A DNA stretch of 36,518 bases from a virus: the IMG/VR virus record IMGVR_UViG_3300010392_000661, positions 1 through 36,518 of that record. One strand, given 5' to 3'. Shown one piece after another: positions 27,999 to 34,225 of the stretch. Each line of letters starts with the position of its first letter. Position 1 is the stretch's first letter. The notes under the pieces were generated by a model. The model saw only the letters and a program-made list of their open reading frames with translations, had not been told where the DNA came from and searched no databases. Both the position numbers and the translations under genes were made by a program.

Positions 27999-28017
27999 CT
28001 CGTATCTTTTATTTATA

Positions 28018-28053
28018 CAAAGATAACACACCTAAAAACAAACAGTAAAAAAG
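28018..28053 (-). promoter_or_regulatory. Late-class promoter CTTTTTT-N21-TATCTTTG
   Basis: On the minus strand TATCTTTG is at 28025-28018 and CTTTTTT at 28053-28047, 21 nt apart. It fills the gap between the terminase stop and the portal start. No convincing terminator stem precedes the T-run. It fixes the portal start at 27998. Confidence 0.72.
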
Positions 28054-28058
28054 GGGTG

Positions 28059-30356
28059 TTACACAAAATCACTTATGTCATAATCGTCATTCTGTATTCG
28101 CATCAAATCCTGCACATACGTACTCTTCGCCCCCATCAAAGACATACCACCAGCAGCAATTAGGTCAAAGTGTCTCATCTGCTCAATGCCCCTAATGGTC
28201 TTTAATTCGTTTAGTATATCCATGTGCTGTTCTTTGTGAATCCTGTTCTCCACGTAATCCCTCCATAAACTAAACAACTCCTGCTTTGACCTCTCTAGTG
28301 AGTCACACCCCGGCTTCTCTTTTAGCTTGTTCGTGTATTTGTCCTTGTCATACAATAGATATCCCCCAAAATTGTGCCTTATAAAATACTCATACGTTGT
28401 CCTAATATTAGTTTCAGGGTACACCATTGCCCCGAAATATATAGCGGCTTTTAGTACTTCTTCATTATACTCGTCTGTGTTGGCAGTCCTGTGCCTATAA
28501 GAGTGAACGAACCTATATGACTCCCACTCGGTTATCGGTTTGCCTTCGTCAAGCTCTGGGTCAAAATTCCATAATATTGTTATACCACCATCAGATAATC
28601 TACTACTTTTTTGCAGTGCCTTGCCGACCTTCTCGTCCTGTTTGTTCCCAAATCTAAACGGGTCTGATCCTAAAGTGAACATACCGGGATACATCGGTCT
28701 CCACATGGGGACGTTTTTTTGCTCAAACGTACTAAAGTGCATCACCTGTGATTTCTTATTCGACACAGAGTCAAGTGGGCGCTTGGATATAATATGCTTG
28801 CCGTTTTCGTCATCTATCTTGGAATACACGTCGCCACCAAATTCTTGCTTCCAGTACAGATTAACCCTTAATACATCGTTATTTCGTCTAAGATTGGTGA
28901 CCTGCATGTCTATCTTCTCCATATTAAACCCAATATCACCGCTTTCGCCAAGCCAACAATCCGCGTACTTCATTGGAAACAGCTTTTTCTCCTGCCTAAG
29001 AAGCCTTGTGGACTCGGCGCTTCCGTCCTTAATATAAGCATCCCTCTTTGCGTTAATTGCGTCTGTGGCTGTCTCCTTAAATCCCTCTTTGGACTGATCT
29101 TTTGTGATTTCGCCCTTGACACTATTTCCGTATGAGTCAATATATTTATCATTACCGTCGTCGGCAGATAAAAACAGCCTAAATAAACCAGAGTATGTCT
29201 GACCAGACGGAAGTCTCCTGTAAAAATTAGACGTATTGGATAGCGCCCTGTAGTATGCAGCCCCGTCGGACGTTTCCGACACGGTGCTCGGATAAGAACA
29301 ATACCCGTGTAACAAGCTCCCCGCCTGTGATAGTGTATGCTTCGTCACCTCGTGTCGTTCTGCCACATCAACCTCATCGGTCTTCCCGGCTTCTTCGATC
29401 AACAGGTACATCATCTTTTTCGAGTCGTAAAACTTCTCATTCGCTGTCGTGGCGTATGTCACCTGCGTTTGCAGAGATGGCTCTCCGTACTCGTTCTTAC
29501 CAACATTAAACTTCAATGAATCAGATGTTCTTCCTGATGTCGTGTTTGGTTTTACCCATATAGGATAGGCGTCAAAGGCGGGCATGAGTAAATTATCAAA
29601 TGTCTCCTTTGCGTTCTGATTGGAAAACGACTGAATACCGCCACCATGATTTAAGGCATTTCTCATAACTATTTCTAGCATATTAGATATAGCCTTGTTG
29701 GTGTTTCCTGACCTCCTGTGCTTTGGTTGCATTTTGCCAAAACACACACGATCTACAGTGTCAGTCATCTTATAAGTCCCATTATCTTCTCTTATGGCGT
29801 ATCCTTCCTCGTCTATCCTTGCAAATGTCTCTGTTGACTCCATGCAGTACTTCTCAAATACGTACTCACGCCTGTCCCTGTCCCTGTACGACGGTCTATT
29901 AGTGCCGTCTTTAGTGTTCATGGTGTGTAGGTTCAGGTAGAAGAAATGCTGTCCTGTAAGATAGGTTGGTTTCCCGTTTATGAATATCCAATAACCGTTT
30001 AGTCTGTGCCACCAAAACCTCCTTATAAACGCTATCTCCTTCCTCATCGTCTTGTGCCTACTATACAATAGCTCCCAAAACGTCTTTTGAATTTTAAGTA
30101 GGGTTATAACGTTATTCCTATTACTAGAAAGATATTCTTTGGTTTTAGCCACCGCCTCCTTCTCCAAGTCTGCTAACTTCCTAGGAATAACCAATCTCCG
30201 AAAACGCTGTTCCTCTGGCGGTAATCCGTATCCGTCTATCAAGTGAAGTGCCGGTGGCCTTGGTAGACTCAGTATAACTGATTGCAGGTCGGGATCATTG
30301 TCGTTTACAACAATAAACTTATCTGCCTCTTCGTATTTATGCTTTGTCTGGGTCAT
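28059..30356 (-). CDS. terL: Terminase large subunit, 765 aa
   Basis: Packaging ATPase and nuclease. The N-terminal region has the aromatic segment GYWIFINGKPTYLTGQHFF near residues 115-140, as in large terminases of Bacteroidota phages including crAss-like ones. The ATPase shows a deviant Walker A (about 211-221, KHRRSGNTNK, two Arg before the loop, no GKT) and a Walker B-like LLIEEAG near 317-324. The RNase H-like nuclease begins at LGSDPFRF with catalytic D565, and a later acidic block is DEYNEEVLKAA. The start overlaps the 238-aa gene by 20 nt. At 765 aa it is longer than typical terminases because of the N-terminal extension. Motif residues are read from the sequence; the family link is from knowledge. 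Confidence 0.88.
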   Translation of the reverse strand: MTQTKHKYEEADKFIVVNDNDPDLQSVILSLPRPPALHLIDGYGLPPEEQRFRRLVIPRKLADLEKEAVAKTKEYLSSNRNNVITLLKIQKTFWELLYSRHKTMRKEIAFIRRFWWHRLNGYWIFINGKPTYLTGQHFFYLNLHTMNTKDGTNRPSYRDRDRREYVFEKYCMESTETFARIDEEGYAIREDNGTYKMTDTVDRVCFGKMQPKHRRSGNTNKAISNMLEIVMRNALNHGGGIQSFSNQNAKETFDNLLMPAFDAYPIWVKPNTTSGRTSDSLKFNVGKNEYGEPSLQTQVTYATTANEKFYDSKKMMYLLIEEAGKTDEVDVAERHEVTKHTLSQAGSLLHGYCSYPSTVSETSDGAAYYRALSNTSNFYRRLPSGQTYSGLFRLFLSADDGNDKYIDSYGNSVKGEITKDQSKEGFKETATDAINAKRDAYIKDGSAESTRLLRQEKKLFPMKYADCWLGESGDIGFNMEKIDMQVTNLRRNNDVLRVNLYWKQEFGGDVYSKIDDENGKHIISKRPLDSVSNKKSQVMHFSTFEQKNVPMWRPMYPGMFTLGSDPFRFGNKQDEKVGKALQKSSRLSDGGITILWNFDPELDEGKPITEWESYRFVHSYRHRTANTDEYNEEVLKAAIYFGAMVYPETNIRTTYEYFIRHNFGGYLLYDKDKYTNKLKEKPGCDSLERSKQELFSLWRDYVENRIHKEQHMDILNELKTIRGIEQMRHFDLIAAGGMSLMGAKSTYVQDLMRIQNDDYDISDFV

Positions 30357-31053
30357 CGCCTAGAAACCTTATTTTATCCACTACATATCCCACAGTGTAA
30401 GGAGAGTCACCACGAAGGTCACCGTTGTCTGCCAACGCCCTTGCATAATCTTCTGGACGTATCGCTAGCCTAGAAGTTTCGATGTGATGATAAAAACGAG
30501 ACACAAATTCCTCTGTCTCATCAAACGTTCTGCCTATCTCGTTAGATATCTTATAATAGTCGTCATATAGCTTCATGTAGTCTTGCGACGACTTGTGTTT
30601 GGTTATTTTTCTACCCACTGAGTCACGCGTCAATGCCAACATCGACTCATGCAAGAACACTAAGTAGTTCCACTTTGCCTTGTTGATCCACCCTAAAAAC
30701 TCAATTATCATGTCGTTAATAGGGGTTATCTTGCCCATAACCATTTCATCCACACGCTTGTCAAAACGAAAGTATCCGTCGTTTGCCTTTTTTAGCTTAA
30801 ACCCTGCATATCCACAGGCTTCATATTTCTTCGCAAACCATTCGAGTTGCTGCATGTTGGCTATCTCCGAGTTCGGGTCATACATTAATAGTATATACCG
30901 ATACACCATGCTTTTAGTAAACACTATGTCTTGGTATTCTACGTTGGCTTTCTTGAGTGCGGGAATGTTTTTCTCCATAAACGACACCAATCGTGGGCTT
31001 TTTGGATTTAGCAACATTTTATCGCAGTCAATGTTCTTGAGATCGAATTCCAT
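30337..31053 (-). CDS. Hypothetical protein upstream of terminase, 238 aa
   Basis: Family not recognised. The protein is largely helical, with many Lys, Asp, Tyr and Met residues, and contains QQLEWFAKKYEACGYAGF and FLGWINKAKWNYLVFLHES. The ATG at 31053 is chosen over an upstream GTG at 31155, because the terminator (31100-31126) and promoter (31072-31107) lie between them. The leader carries AAACGAAGAAA three nt before the ATG. It overlaps terL by 20 nt. Small-terminase genes often sit here, so that is the leading positional guess, but no DNA-binding helix-turn-helix is obvious. Confidence 0.75.
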   Translation of the reverse strand: MEFDLKNIDCDKMLLNPKSPRLVSFMEKNIPALKKANVEYQDIVFTKSMVYRYILLMYDPNSEIANMQQLEWFAKKYEACGYAGFKLKKANDGYFRFDKRVDEMVMGKITPINDMIIEFLGWINKAKWNYLVFLHESMLALTRDSVGRKITKHKSSQDYMKLYDDYYKISNEIGRTFDETEEFVSRFYHHIETSRLAIRPEDYARALADNGDLRGDSPYTVGYVVDKIRFLGDDPDKA

Positions 31054-31071
31054 TTGTTTCTTCGTTTGCCA

Positions 31072-31107
31072 CAAAGGTAACACATACGATTTTATGTATA
31101 AAAAAAG
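31072..31107 (-). promoter_or_regulatory. Late-class promoter CTTTTTT-N21-TACCTTTG
   Basis: On the minus strand TACCTTTG is at 31079-31072 and CTTTTTT at 31107-31101, 21 nt apart. The T-run is the U-tract of the terminator closing the co-chaperonin operon. It opens the terminase unit with a leader of about 12 nt. Confidence 0.75.
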
Positions 31108-31126
31108 CCACCCCTTATGGGATGGC
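31100..31126 (-). terminator. Terminator of the SSB/co-chaperonin operon
   Basis: An 8-bp stem (31107-31114 with 31119-31126, one G-U pair on the minus strand, 4-nt loop) is followed by seven T on the minus strand. It lies about 30 nt past the stop of the last GroES-like gene. Confidence 0.87.
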
Positions 31127-31154
31127 TTCGGCTTTGCACAATAAGAAAAGGTCA

Positions 31155-31400
31155 CTACTCGTTGTAGAGCACGTCCTTCTCTCTTAGTATGAAATACTCC
31201 TCATCTTCGATCACAACCTTAATAGGAAATGTTTTCTTCACATTATAATATACAGTGCCATCCTGCACCTCGTCACCGCCAATCACAACTTTGGCTGTTT
31301 TCTGATCGCTCTCTTCTGTTAGTATTATTCCCGATGCTGTTTCTGTCTCCTGTGGAATAGCTTTGATTAATATTTTCCCCTTAGGTATTCTTCCTTTCAT
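31155..31400 (-). CDS. GroES-like co-chaperonin, 81 aa
   Basis: A single GroES-type domain: IPKGKILIKAIP, then a mobile-loop-like segment with the GroES hallmark ETASGIIL, then KTAKVVIGGDEVQDG and the C-terminal EDEEYFILREKDVLYNE, which matches the GroES ending. Length is slightly below bacterial GroES. The ATG at 31400 is chosen; extension to a TTG at 31418 would overlap the preceding gene. It would cap a host GroEL ring and help fold phage proteins, most plausibly the capsid protein, as T4 gp31 does. Third of three adjacent GroES-like genes and last before the terminator. Confidence 0.8.
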   Translation of the reverse strand: MKGRIPKGKILIKAIPQETETASGIILTEESDQKTAKVVIGGDEVQDGTVYYNVKKTFPIKVVIEDEEYFILREKDVLYNE

Positions 31401-31404
31401 ATTT

Positions 31405-32103
31405 TTATTCTTTTGCAATTATCCAACACTGTTGTACAAATCCCGTATTCTTCGGTAATGTGGCAAACATCTCGTCTTCCAACACACCGAAAAAGTCACC
31501 ACCAAAGGCTACTGTATCACCAACTTTCACTTTCGCATCCACCGCATCAGTACCAAAATACCAATCGTTGCGTCTCCCCACGTGCGTAACAATGCCTCTT
31601 CGCTTGTTTCTTTTATCACCCATGTCCAATACAAGTCCATCCACGCGTGTTTTGTCAATGACTTCTTCTAAAAGGCAATATCCGTTGATCGGAATAAGAT
31701 CGTCGCCCCTGCGGACTACCATGATCCTAGAATAAGGCATTACGTAGTACATATCGTCTCCTACATATAGTATTTCTGAATTAGCGCTTGACATTATTCC
31801 AAACCACACGGCATCGCCGACCTCCAACTCCATCTCAGTACCCCATTCCATCATCGCCTCTGAATCATTGTCTGCCGTGCGGTTTTTCAACATATCTGAA
31901 ACCATTACAACTTCTCCATATCTCGCTACACGCGCCGATTCATTCCACTCGCTTCCTGCGAGGATAATATTTAGATTCTTTGCCTTATACTCCACACCGT
32001 CGTCAGGAAGATTATCTACCCTCACTAACACGCGGTTGTTAAGCATCTTTTTCGGTAAAGACCCTAGTGTGTATTCTACTCTTTCTCCTGCGCTAGTTTT
32101 CAT
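31405..32103 (-). CDS. Tandem GroES-domain protein, 232 aa
   Basis: Two consecutive GroES-like beta-barrel units appear to be fused. Unit one, about residues 15-130, reads KKMLNNRVLVRVDN, then GDAVWFGIMSS and YYVMPYSRIMVVRRG. Unit two, about residues 132-228, reads IPINGYCLLEEVID, GLVLDMG, RRGIVTHVGR, KVGDTVAFGG and DEMFATLP. The opening strand, V-G-D barrel turn and closing strand recur in each half. Its start overlaps the previous GroES-like gene by 11 nt, and it ends 4 nt before the next. The mobile loop is clear in unit two but poorly conserved in unit one. Fusion of two units could give an asymmetric or hetero-oligomeric cap on GroEL; that is inference. Confidence 0.65.
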   Translation of the reverse strand: MKTSAGERVEYTLGSLPKKMLNNRVLVRVDNLPDDGVEYKAKNLNIILAGSEWNESARVARYGEVVMVSDMLKNRTADNDSEAMMEWGTEMELEVGDAVWFGIMSSANSEILYVGDDMYYVMPYSRIMVVRRGDDLIPINGYCLLEEVIDKTRVDGLVLDMGDKRNKRRGIVTHVGRRNDWYFGTDAVDAKVKVGDTVAFGGDFFGVLEDEMFATLPKNTGFVQQCWIIAKE

Positions 32104-32332
32104 GCCAATATAAACATTTTTTAATACTTACTATTGTCTCTTCTCCGTCTACTAAATTCTGTAATGAGAAAAATAACACACGCCACCCGTCAGGTAAGTG
32201 TCCGTTGCCGTCAAGTACGACACCCCATTGTTGATTGGTCTGGGTTACCGTGTCCGGTAAAATAATACCGCTTTTCAGCACCCGTTCAACAGGCTTGATC
32301 TTTATTTTTATGTTGTTTCCGAGTGGGGTCAT
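32093..32332 (-). CDS. GroES-like co-chaperonin, 79 aa
   Basis: GroES-type pattern: LGNNIKIKIKPVERV, the mobile-loop hallmark KSGIILPDTV, then WGVVLDGNGHLPDGWRVLF and the closing strand VSIKKCLYW. The start overlaps the stop of the 37-aa ORF in an ATGA junction, and the stop overlaps the start of the tandem GroES gene by 11 nt. As with its neighbours, the likely partner is host GroEL. Slightly shorter than bacterial GroES (about 95 aa), mainly through a shortened middle. Confidence 0.75.
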   Translation of the reverse strand: MTPLGNNIKIKIKPVERVLKSGIILPDTVTQTNQQWGVVLDGNGHLPDGWRVLFFSLQNLVDGEETIVSIKKCLYWHEN

Positions 32333-32442
32333 ATCAGCTCTAAGTCAAATGTTTCAACTAACTTTGAAAATCCTTTGTTCTCCATCAATACCTCTAATTT
32401 ATCACGCGGTGTTAAGGTAATCTCTTTAAAAGGGAAGGTCAT
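32329..32442 (-). CDS. Small protein, 37 aa, between SSB and co-chaperonins
   Basis: An ATG inside the last codons of the SSB gene opens a 37-codon frame with ordinary protein-like composition (MTFPFKEITLTPRDKLEVL, then MENKGFSKLVETFDLELI). It overlaps SSB by 17 nt and shares ATGA with the next start, so it fills the only gap in an otherwise fully overlapping operon. That packing is the main reason to believe it. No function can be suggested. Confidence 0.5.
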   Translation of the reverse strand: MTFPFKEITLTPRDKLEVLMENKGFSKLVETFDLELI

Positions 32443-32812
32443 CGTCTTCCGTCTTAACCACAGTAGCCCTCTCGTATTGCTTATTGTGCATCTGTGCGAT
32501 CTGGTTTACACCGGCGTGATCGTCAGTGTCAGTGCTCCGACTAACCTCAATCTTCCATGCAGTGACATTAGTGTACCACTTTCCTTGATACTCCCGACTT
32601 GCTACATCAAACGTAACATCTACGTCGGCGCCAACACTCGTGTCGGAGACGTTGCGTATCATTTCTGCATTTAACGTATCAAACGCTACCTGTTTTGGAA
32701 ACTTAGAATCCTTCACTTGGATTACAAATGTCATTTTCTCCCAATTCTTTCCCGTCTTACTCACGCCGTTTGCTATCGGCAGCTTCTCAATTAATTTCCC
32801 TGCTATTTGCAT
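32426..32812 (-). CDS. ssb: Single-stranded DNA-binding protein, DUF3127-like, 128 aa
   Basis: An OB-fold-type single-stranded DNA-binding protein. It begins MQIAGKLIEKLPIANG, contains WEKMTFVIQVKDSKFPKQV and REYQGKWYTNVTAWKIEV, and ends in an acidic tail with DDDLPF. The body matches the DUF3127 family common in Bacteroidota, and the acidic -DLPF tip matches SSB tails that recruit replication partners. The ATG at 32812 is chosen because it lies one nt after the stop of the 55-aa gene; an upstream TTG at 32836 would overlap that gene. It probably coats ssDNA during phage replication. Confidence 0.85.
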   Translation of the reverse strand: MQIAGKLIEKLPIANGVSKTGKNWEKMTFVIQVKDSKFPKQVAFDTLNAEMIRNVSDTSVGADVDVTFDVASREYQGKWYTNVTAWKIEVSRSTDTDDHAGVNQIAQMHNKQYERATVVKTEDDDLPF

Positions 32813-32813
32813 A

Positions 32814-32981
32814 TTATTTCTTATTATAGGTTTCAAACCATGTCCAATCTCCCTCCATAGCGGCTATTAGTAATTGCATCCTTACCTCCGCTAAGTGTTC
32901 ATCACACGCACCGATACCCTCGATATCTAAATCAGGTGAGAACACCCTAACAGCCTCCTTCTTACACATGAAGCACTCCAT
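32814..32981 (-). CDS. Small CxxC protein, 55 aa
   Basis: Starts MECFMCKKEAV and has a C26-D-E-H29 element (GACDEHLAEVRM), so C3-x2-C6 and C26-x2-H29 could bind one zinc ion. The rest is helical, ending DWTWFETYNKK. The start shares a TAATG junction with the preceding 52-aa gene, and the SSB start follows the stop by one nt. The tight coupling supports a real gene. Function unknown; small zinc proteins of this kind often act in nucleic-acid binding or host takeover. Confidence 0.7.
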   Translation of the reverse strand: MECFMCKKEAVRVFSPDLDIEGIGACDEHLAEVRMQLLIAAMEGDWTWFETYNKK

Positions 32982-33139
32982 TAGTTCATTACCTCAAAGA
33001 GTCCCCACGACATATACCACCCGTCAATTCTGTTCTCCTCTATCCACCGGAGGCGATATCCTTTAGCCCTTAAATTATTAAGCTGTTCCACGAGTTCCGT
33101 GCGTGTCTGGTACCTAAGAGTTTTCTCCTCGTAATACAT
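32981..33139 (-). CDS. Small hypothetical protein, 52 aa
   Basis: Translated as MYYEEKTLRYQTRTELVEQL, then an RAKGYRLRWIEE segment and a Trp/Tyr-rich end (GWYMSWGLFEVMN). A short helix plus strands is likely. It overlaps the 76-aa gene by 26 nt and its TAA overlaps the next ATG by one nt. Composition (many Arg, Glu, Trp) and coupling support it as real. No family recognised. Confidence 0.65.
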   Translation of the reverse strand: MYYEEKTLRYQTRTELVEQLNNLRAKGYRLRWIEENRIDGWYMSWGLFEVMN

Positions 33140-33344
33140 TTTCACCTGTTTTTAGATAATCAATTACTTTGTCTGTTACGATGTAATTAACACGAGATTC
33201 CTGCGTGTCCTCCTCTACTAAAATATCGTAGAAGTCTCCATAATACACACACATCAAAAACCCAGTGTTATTATATCTCCTCCCCTCTAATCGGCAGATC
33301 ACAATATCGCCATATTCAAGTTTGTTATCTGTCTCCCACTTCAT
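33114..33344 (-). CDS. Small hypothetical protein, first gene of the SSB operon, 76 aa
   Basis: A short beta-rich protein: KLEYGDIVICRLEGRRYNN, then LMCVYYGDFYDILVEED, resembling a small SH3-like barrel, followed by an acidic and helical tail (DKVIDYLKTGENVLRG). The early-class promoter at 33364-33394 gives a leader of about 13 nt, so the ATG at 33344 is well placed. It leads the operon of ssDNA-binding and co-chaperonin-like genes. Barrel fold is a guess from strand pattern; function unknown. Confidence 0.7.
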   Translation of the reverse strand: MKWETDNKLEYGDIVICRLEGRRYNNTGFLMCVYYGDFYDILVEEDTQESRVNYIVTDKVIDYLKTGENVLRGENS

Positions 33345-33363
33345 TTTATTGTTTTTGTTTCTG

Positions 33364-33394
33364 CAAAGATAGCCTATAATACAACACGGTGCAA
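33364..33394 (-). promoter_or_regulatory. Early-class promoter TTG-N20-TATCTTTG
   Basis: On the minus strand TTGC begins at 33394 and TATCTTTG is at 33371-33364, with 20 nt between TTG and the -7 element. This matches the classical Bacteroidota promoter layout. It drives the leftward SSB/co-chaperonin operon. Confidence 0.8.
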
Positions 33395-33736
33395 GTTATT
33401 TTTTATGTTGTTTAGCATGTTTAGTTCAAATATGGACATACCACCCCATTATCCTGTTTTTTCCTTTAAGTTAAGAATTGATATTGCACGCTAGTTGTTG
33501 TGTGTCTACTCAGTGCTGTAGGCGAGGTGTTGTATTATACACTTAGAGGAAAATACTATACAAATAAACAGAATCCGTTCCCTCCCCCGTATCTGTCCCC
33601 ACCAACATTGTTTGGAACATTATCATATAAGTGTTCCGCATGTAACCTCGGCGCCTACACGAGACTTTCCTTACGCTTTTTGATAACCCGCAACAGCTTT
33701 ATCGGGTGTAGAGAAATCATTCATATATATCCATTG
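33395..33736. other. Gene-less stretch with strong hairpins
   Basis: No convincing gene is seen on either strand. Inverted repeats include GGAACA(33614-33619)/TGTTCC(33632-33637), with TTAT/ATAA pairing inside the loop; CTACAC(33655-33660)/GTGTAG(33706-33711); and, enclosed by that pair, GATAA(33682-33686)/TTATC(33699-33703), with a competing CCCG/CGGG pairing. It lies between a leftward terminator and the promoter of the SSB operon. A structured RNA or protein-binding control region is possible; nothing is proved. Confidence 0.35.
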
Positions 33737-33764
33737 AAAAAGCCCGCCGCATCTGCGACGGGCT
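33737..33764 (-). terminator. Terminator of a short leftward transcript
   Basis: A strong GC-rich stem (33741-33750 with 33755-33764, one G-U pair on the minus strand, 4-nt loop) is followed by TTTTT on the minus strand. It lies about 230 nt downstream of the leftward promoter at 33974-34004. Confidence 0.85.
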
Positions 33765-33966
33765 GACTAAATAACATAAACAATGCCGTGACAAACATTG
33801 TCTCTCTAACTGTTTCCTTATGTTTTTTTCTATCTGCCACTGCTTATTTCTGCTTTTTAGTTGTGACAAATATAGTAATTTTTTTTTATCTCCTAAAATT
33901 ATATCATACAATGTGCATTATTTTATACAAAATCGACTTATTTGTGTACTATTATACACATTGTCT
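33737..33966 (-). ncRNA. Candidate small leftward RNA, about 230 nt
   Basis: Bounded by an early-class promoter (33974-34004) and a strong terminator (33737-33764). The minus-strand sequence carries an inverted repeat (ACAATG/CATTGT, loop 10 nt, about 33779-33800) shortly before the terminator. The only frame of note, a 64-codon one starting at 33911, continues about 20 nt past the terminator T-run and so would lack a stop on the terminated transcript. A regulatory RNA is therefore preferred, but a small-protein mRNA or a leader for the whole leftward operon is possible. Confidence 0.4.
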
Positions 33967-33973
33967 ATGTCAT

Positions 33974-34004
33974 CAAAGGTACTTAAAACACTAGCTGTAT
34001 GCAA
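33974..34004 (-). promoter_or_regulatory. Early-class promoter TTG-N20-TACCTTTG (leftward)
   Basis: On the minus strand TTGC begins at 34004 and TACCTTTG lies at 33981-33974, 20 nt apart. It has the same spacing and elements as the SSB-operon promoter and the rightward promoter at 34462-34492. The expected start site is near 33966. Confidence 0.75.
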
Positions 34005-34043
34005 TTAGTTAGATATGATTATATGGAAAGTTATCAACAAGTG

Positions 34044-34130
34044 GTTAGATAATCGCCGTTAACGCAGCAAAAATCACTCGTTAGATAATATATTCGCTAT
34101 TAACGCAGCAAAGATCACTCGTTGGCTAAT
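34044..34130. repeat. Direct repeats (about 42-bp period) between divergent promoters
   Basis: The core AACGCAGCAAARATCACTC occurs at 34061-34079 and 34102-34120, each followed by GTT-AGATAAT or a variant. GTTAGATAAT occurs at 34044 and 34080, and a decayed copy (GTTGGCTAAT) follows at 34121. A DnaA-box-like TTATCAACA (one mismatch to TTATNCACA) lies at 34031-34039. The block sits midway between leftward and rightward promoters, so it could be an operator for a phage regulator or iterons of a replication origin. Confidence 0.65.
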
Positions 34131-34153
34131 ATGTTATACAACACTTCTTTTTA

Positions 34154-34185
34154 TTTGTTTCGCGTGGGTTAATTGATTATTTTTG
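34154..34185 (+). promoter_or_regulatory. Early-class promoter TTTG-N20-TATTTTTG (rightward)
   Basis: TTTG at 34154-34157 is followed after exactly 20 nt by TATTTTTG at 34178-34185. A start site near 34192 would give a leader of about 88 nt before the small ORF at 34280; that leader contains an 8-bp inverted repeat. Confidence 0.7.
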
Positions 34186-34225
34186 TTGCAACCATAGGAA
34201 TCAATTCTGCTCGATGATTTGCAAT

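Noticed and set aside
27999-28031. Upstream extension of the portal gene to a GTG at 28031
   Set aside because: The -7 promoter element lies downstream of that codon, so the transcript would not contain it.
31054-31155. Upstream extension of the 238-aa gene to a GTG at 31155
   Set aside because: The extension would translate through a terminator and a promoter; the ATG at 31053 fits the predicted start site and shared leader motif.
33655-33720. RNase P- or hammerhead-like motif (GGAAAGTC on the minus strand)
   Set aside because: The other conserved segments needed for either RNA are missing on the same strand; the short match is not enough.
33500-33766. 88-codon plus-strand frame in the non-coding region
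   Set aside because: It runs through the leftward terminator stem, has no rightward promoter in front, and has an un-protein-like composition.
33717-33911. 64-codon minus-strand frame MYDIILGDKKK and onward
   Set aside because: The N-terminal half looks protein-like, but the frame continues about 20 nt past a strong terminator, so the terminated mRNA would have no stop codon. Kept only as an alternative to the small-RNA reading.
34044-34130. CRISPR array
   Set aside because: Only two full repeat copies, AT-rich, with no uniform spacers and no cas genes nearby.
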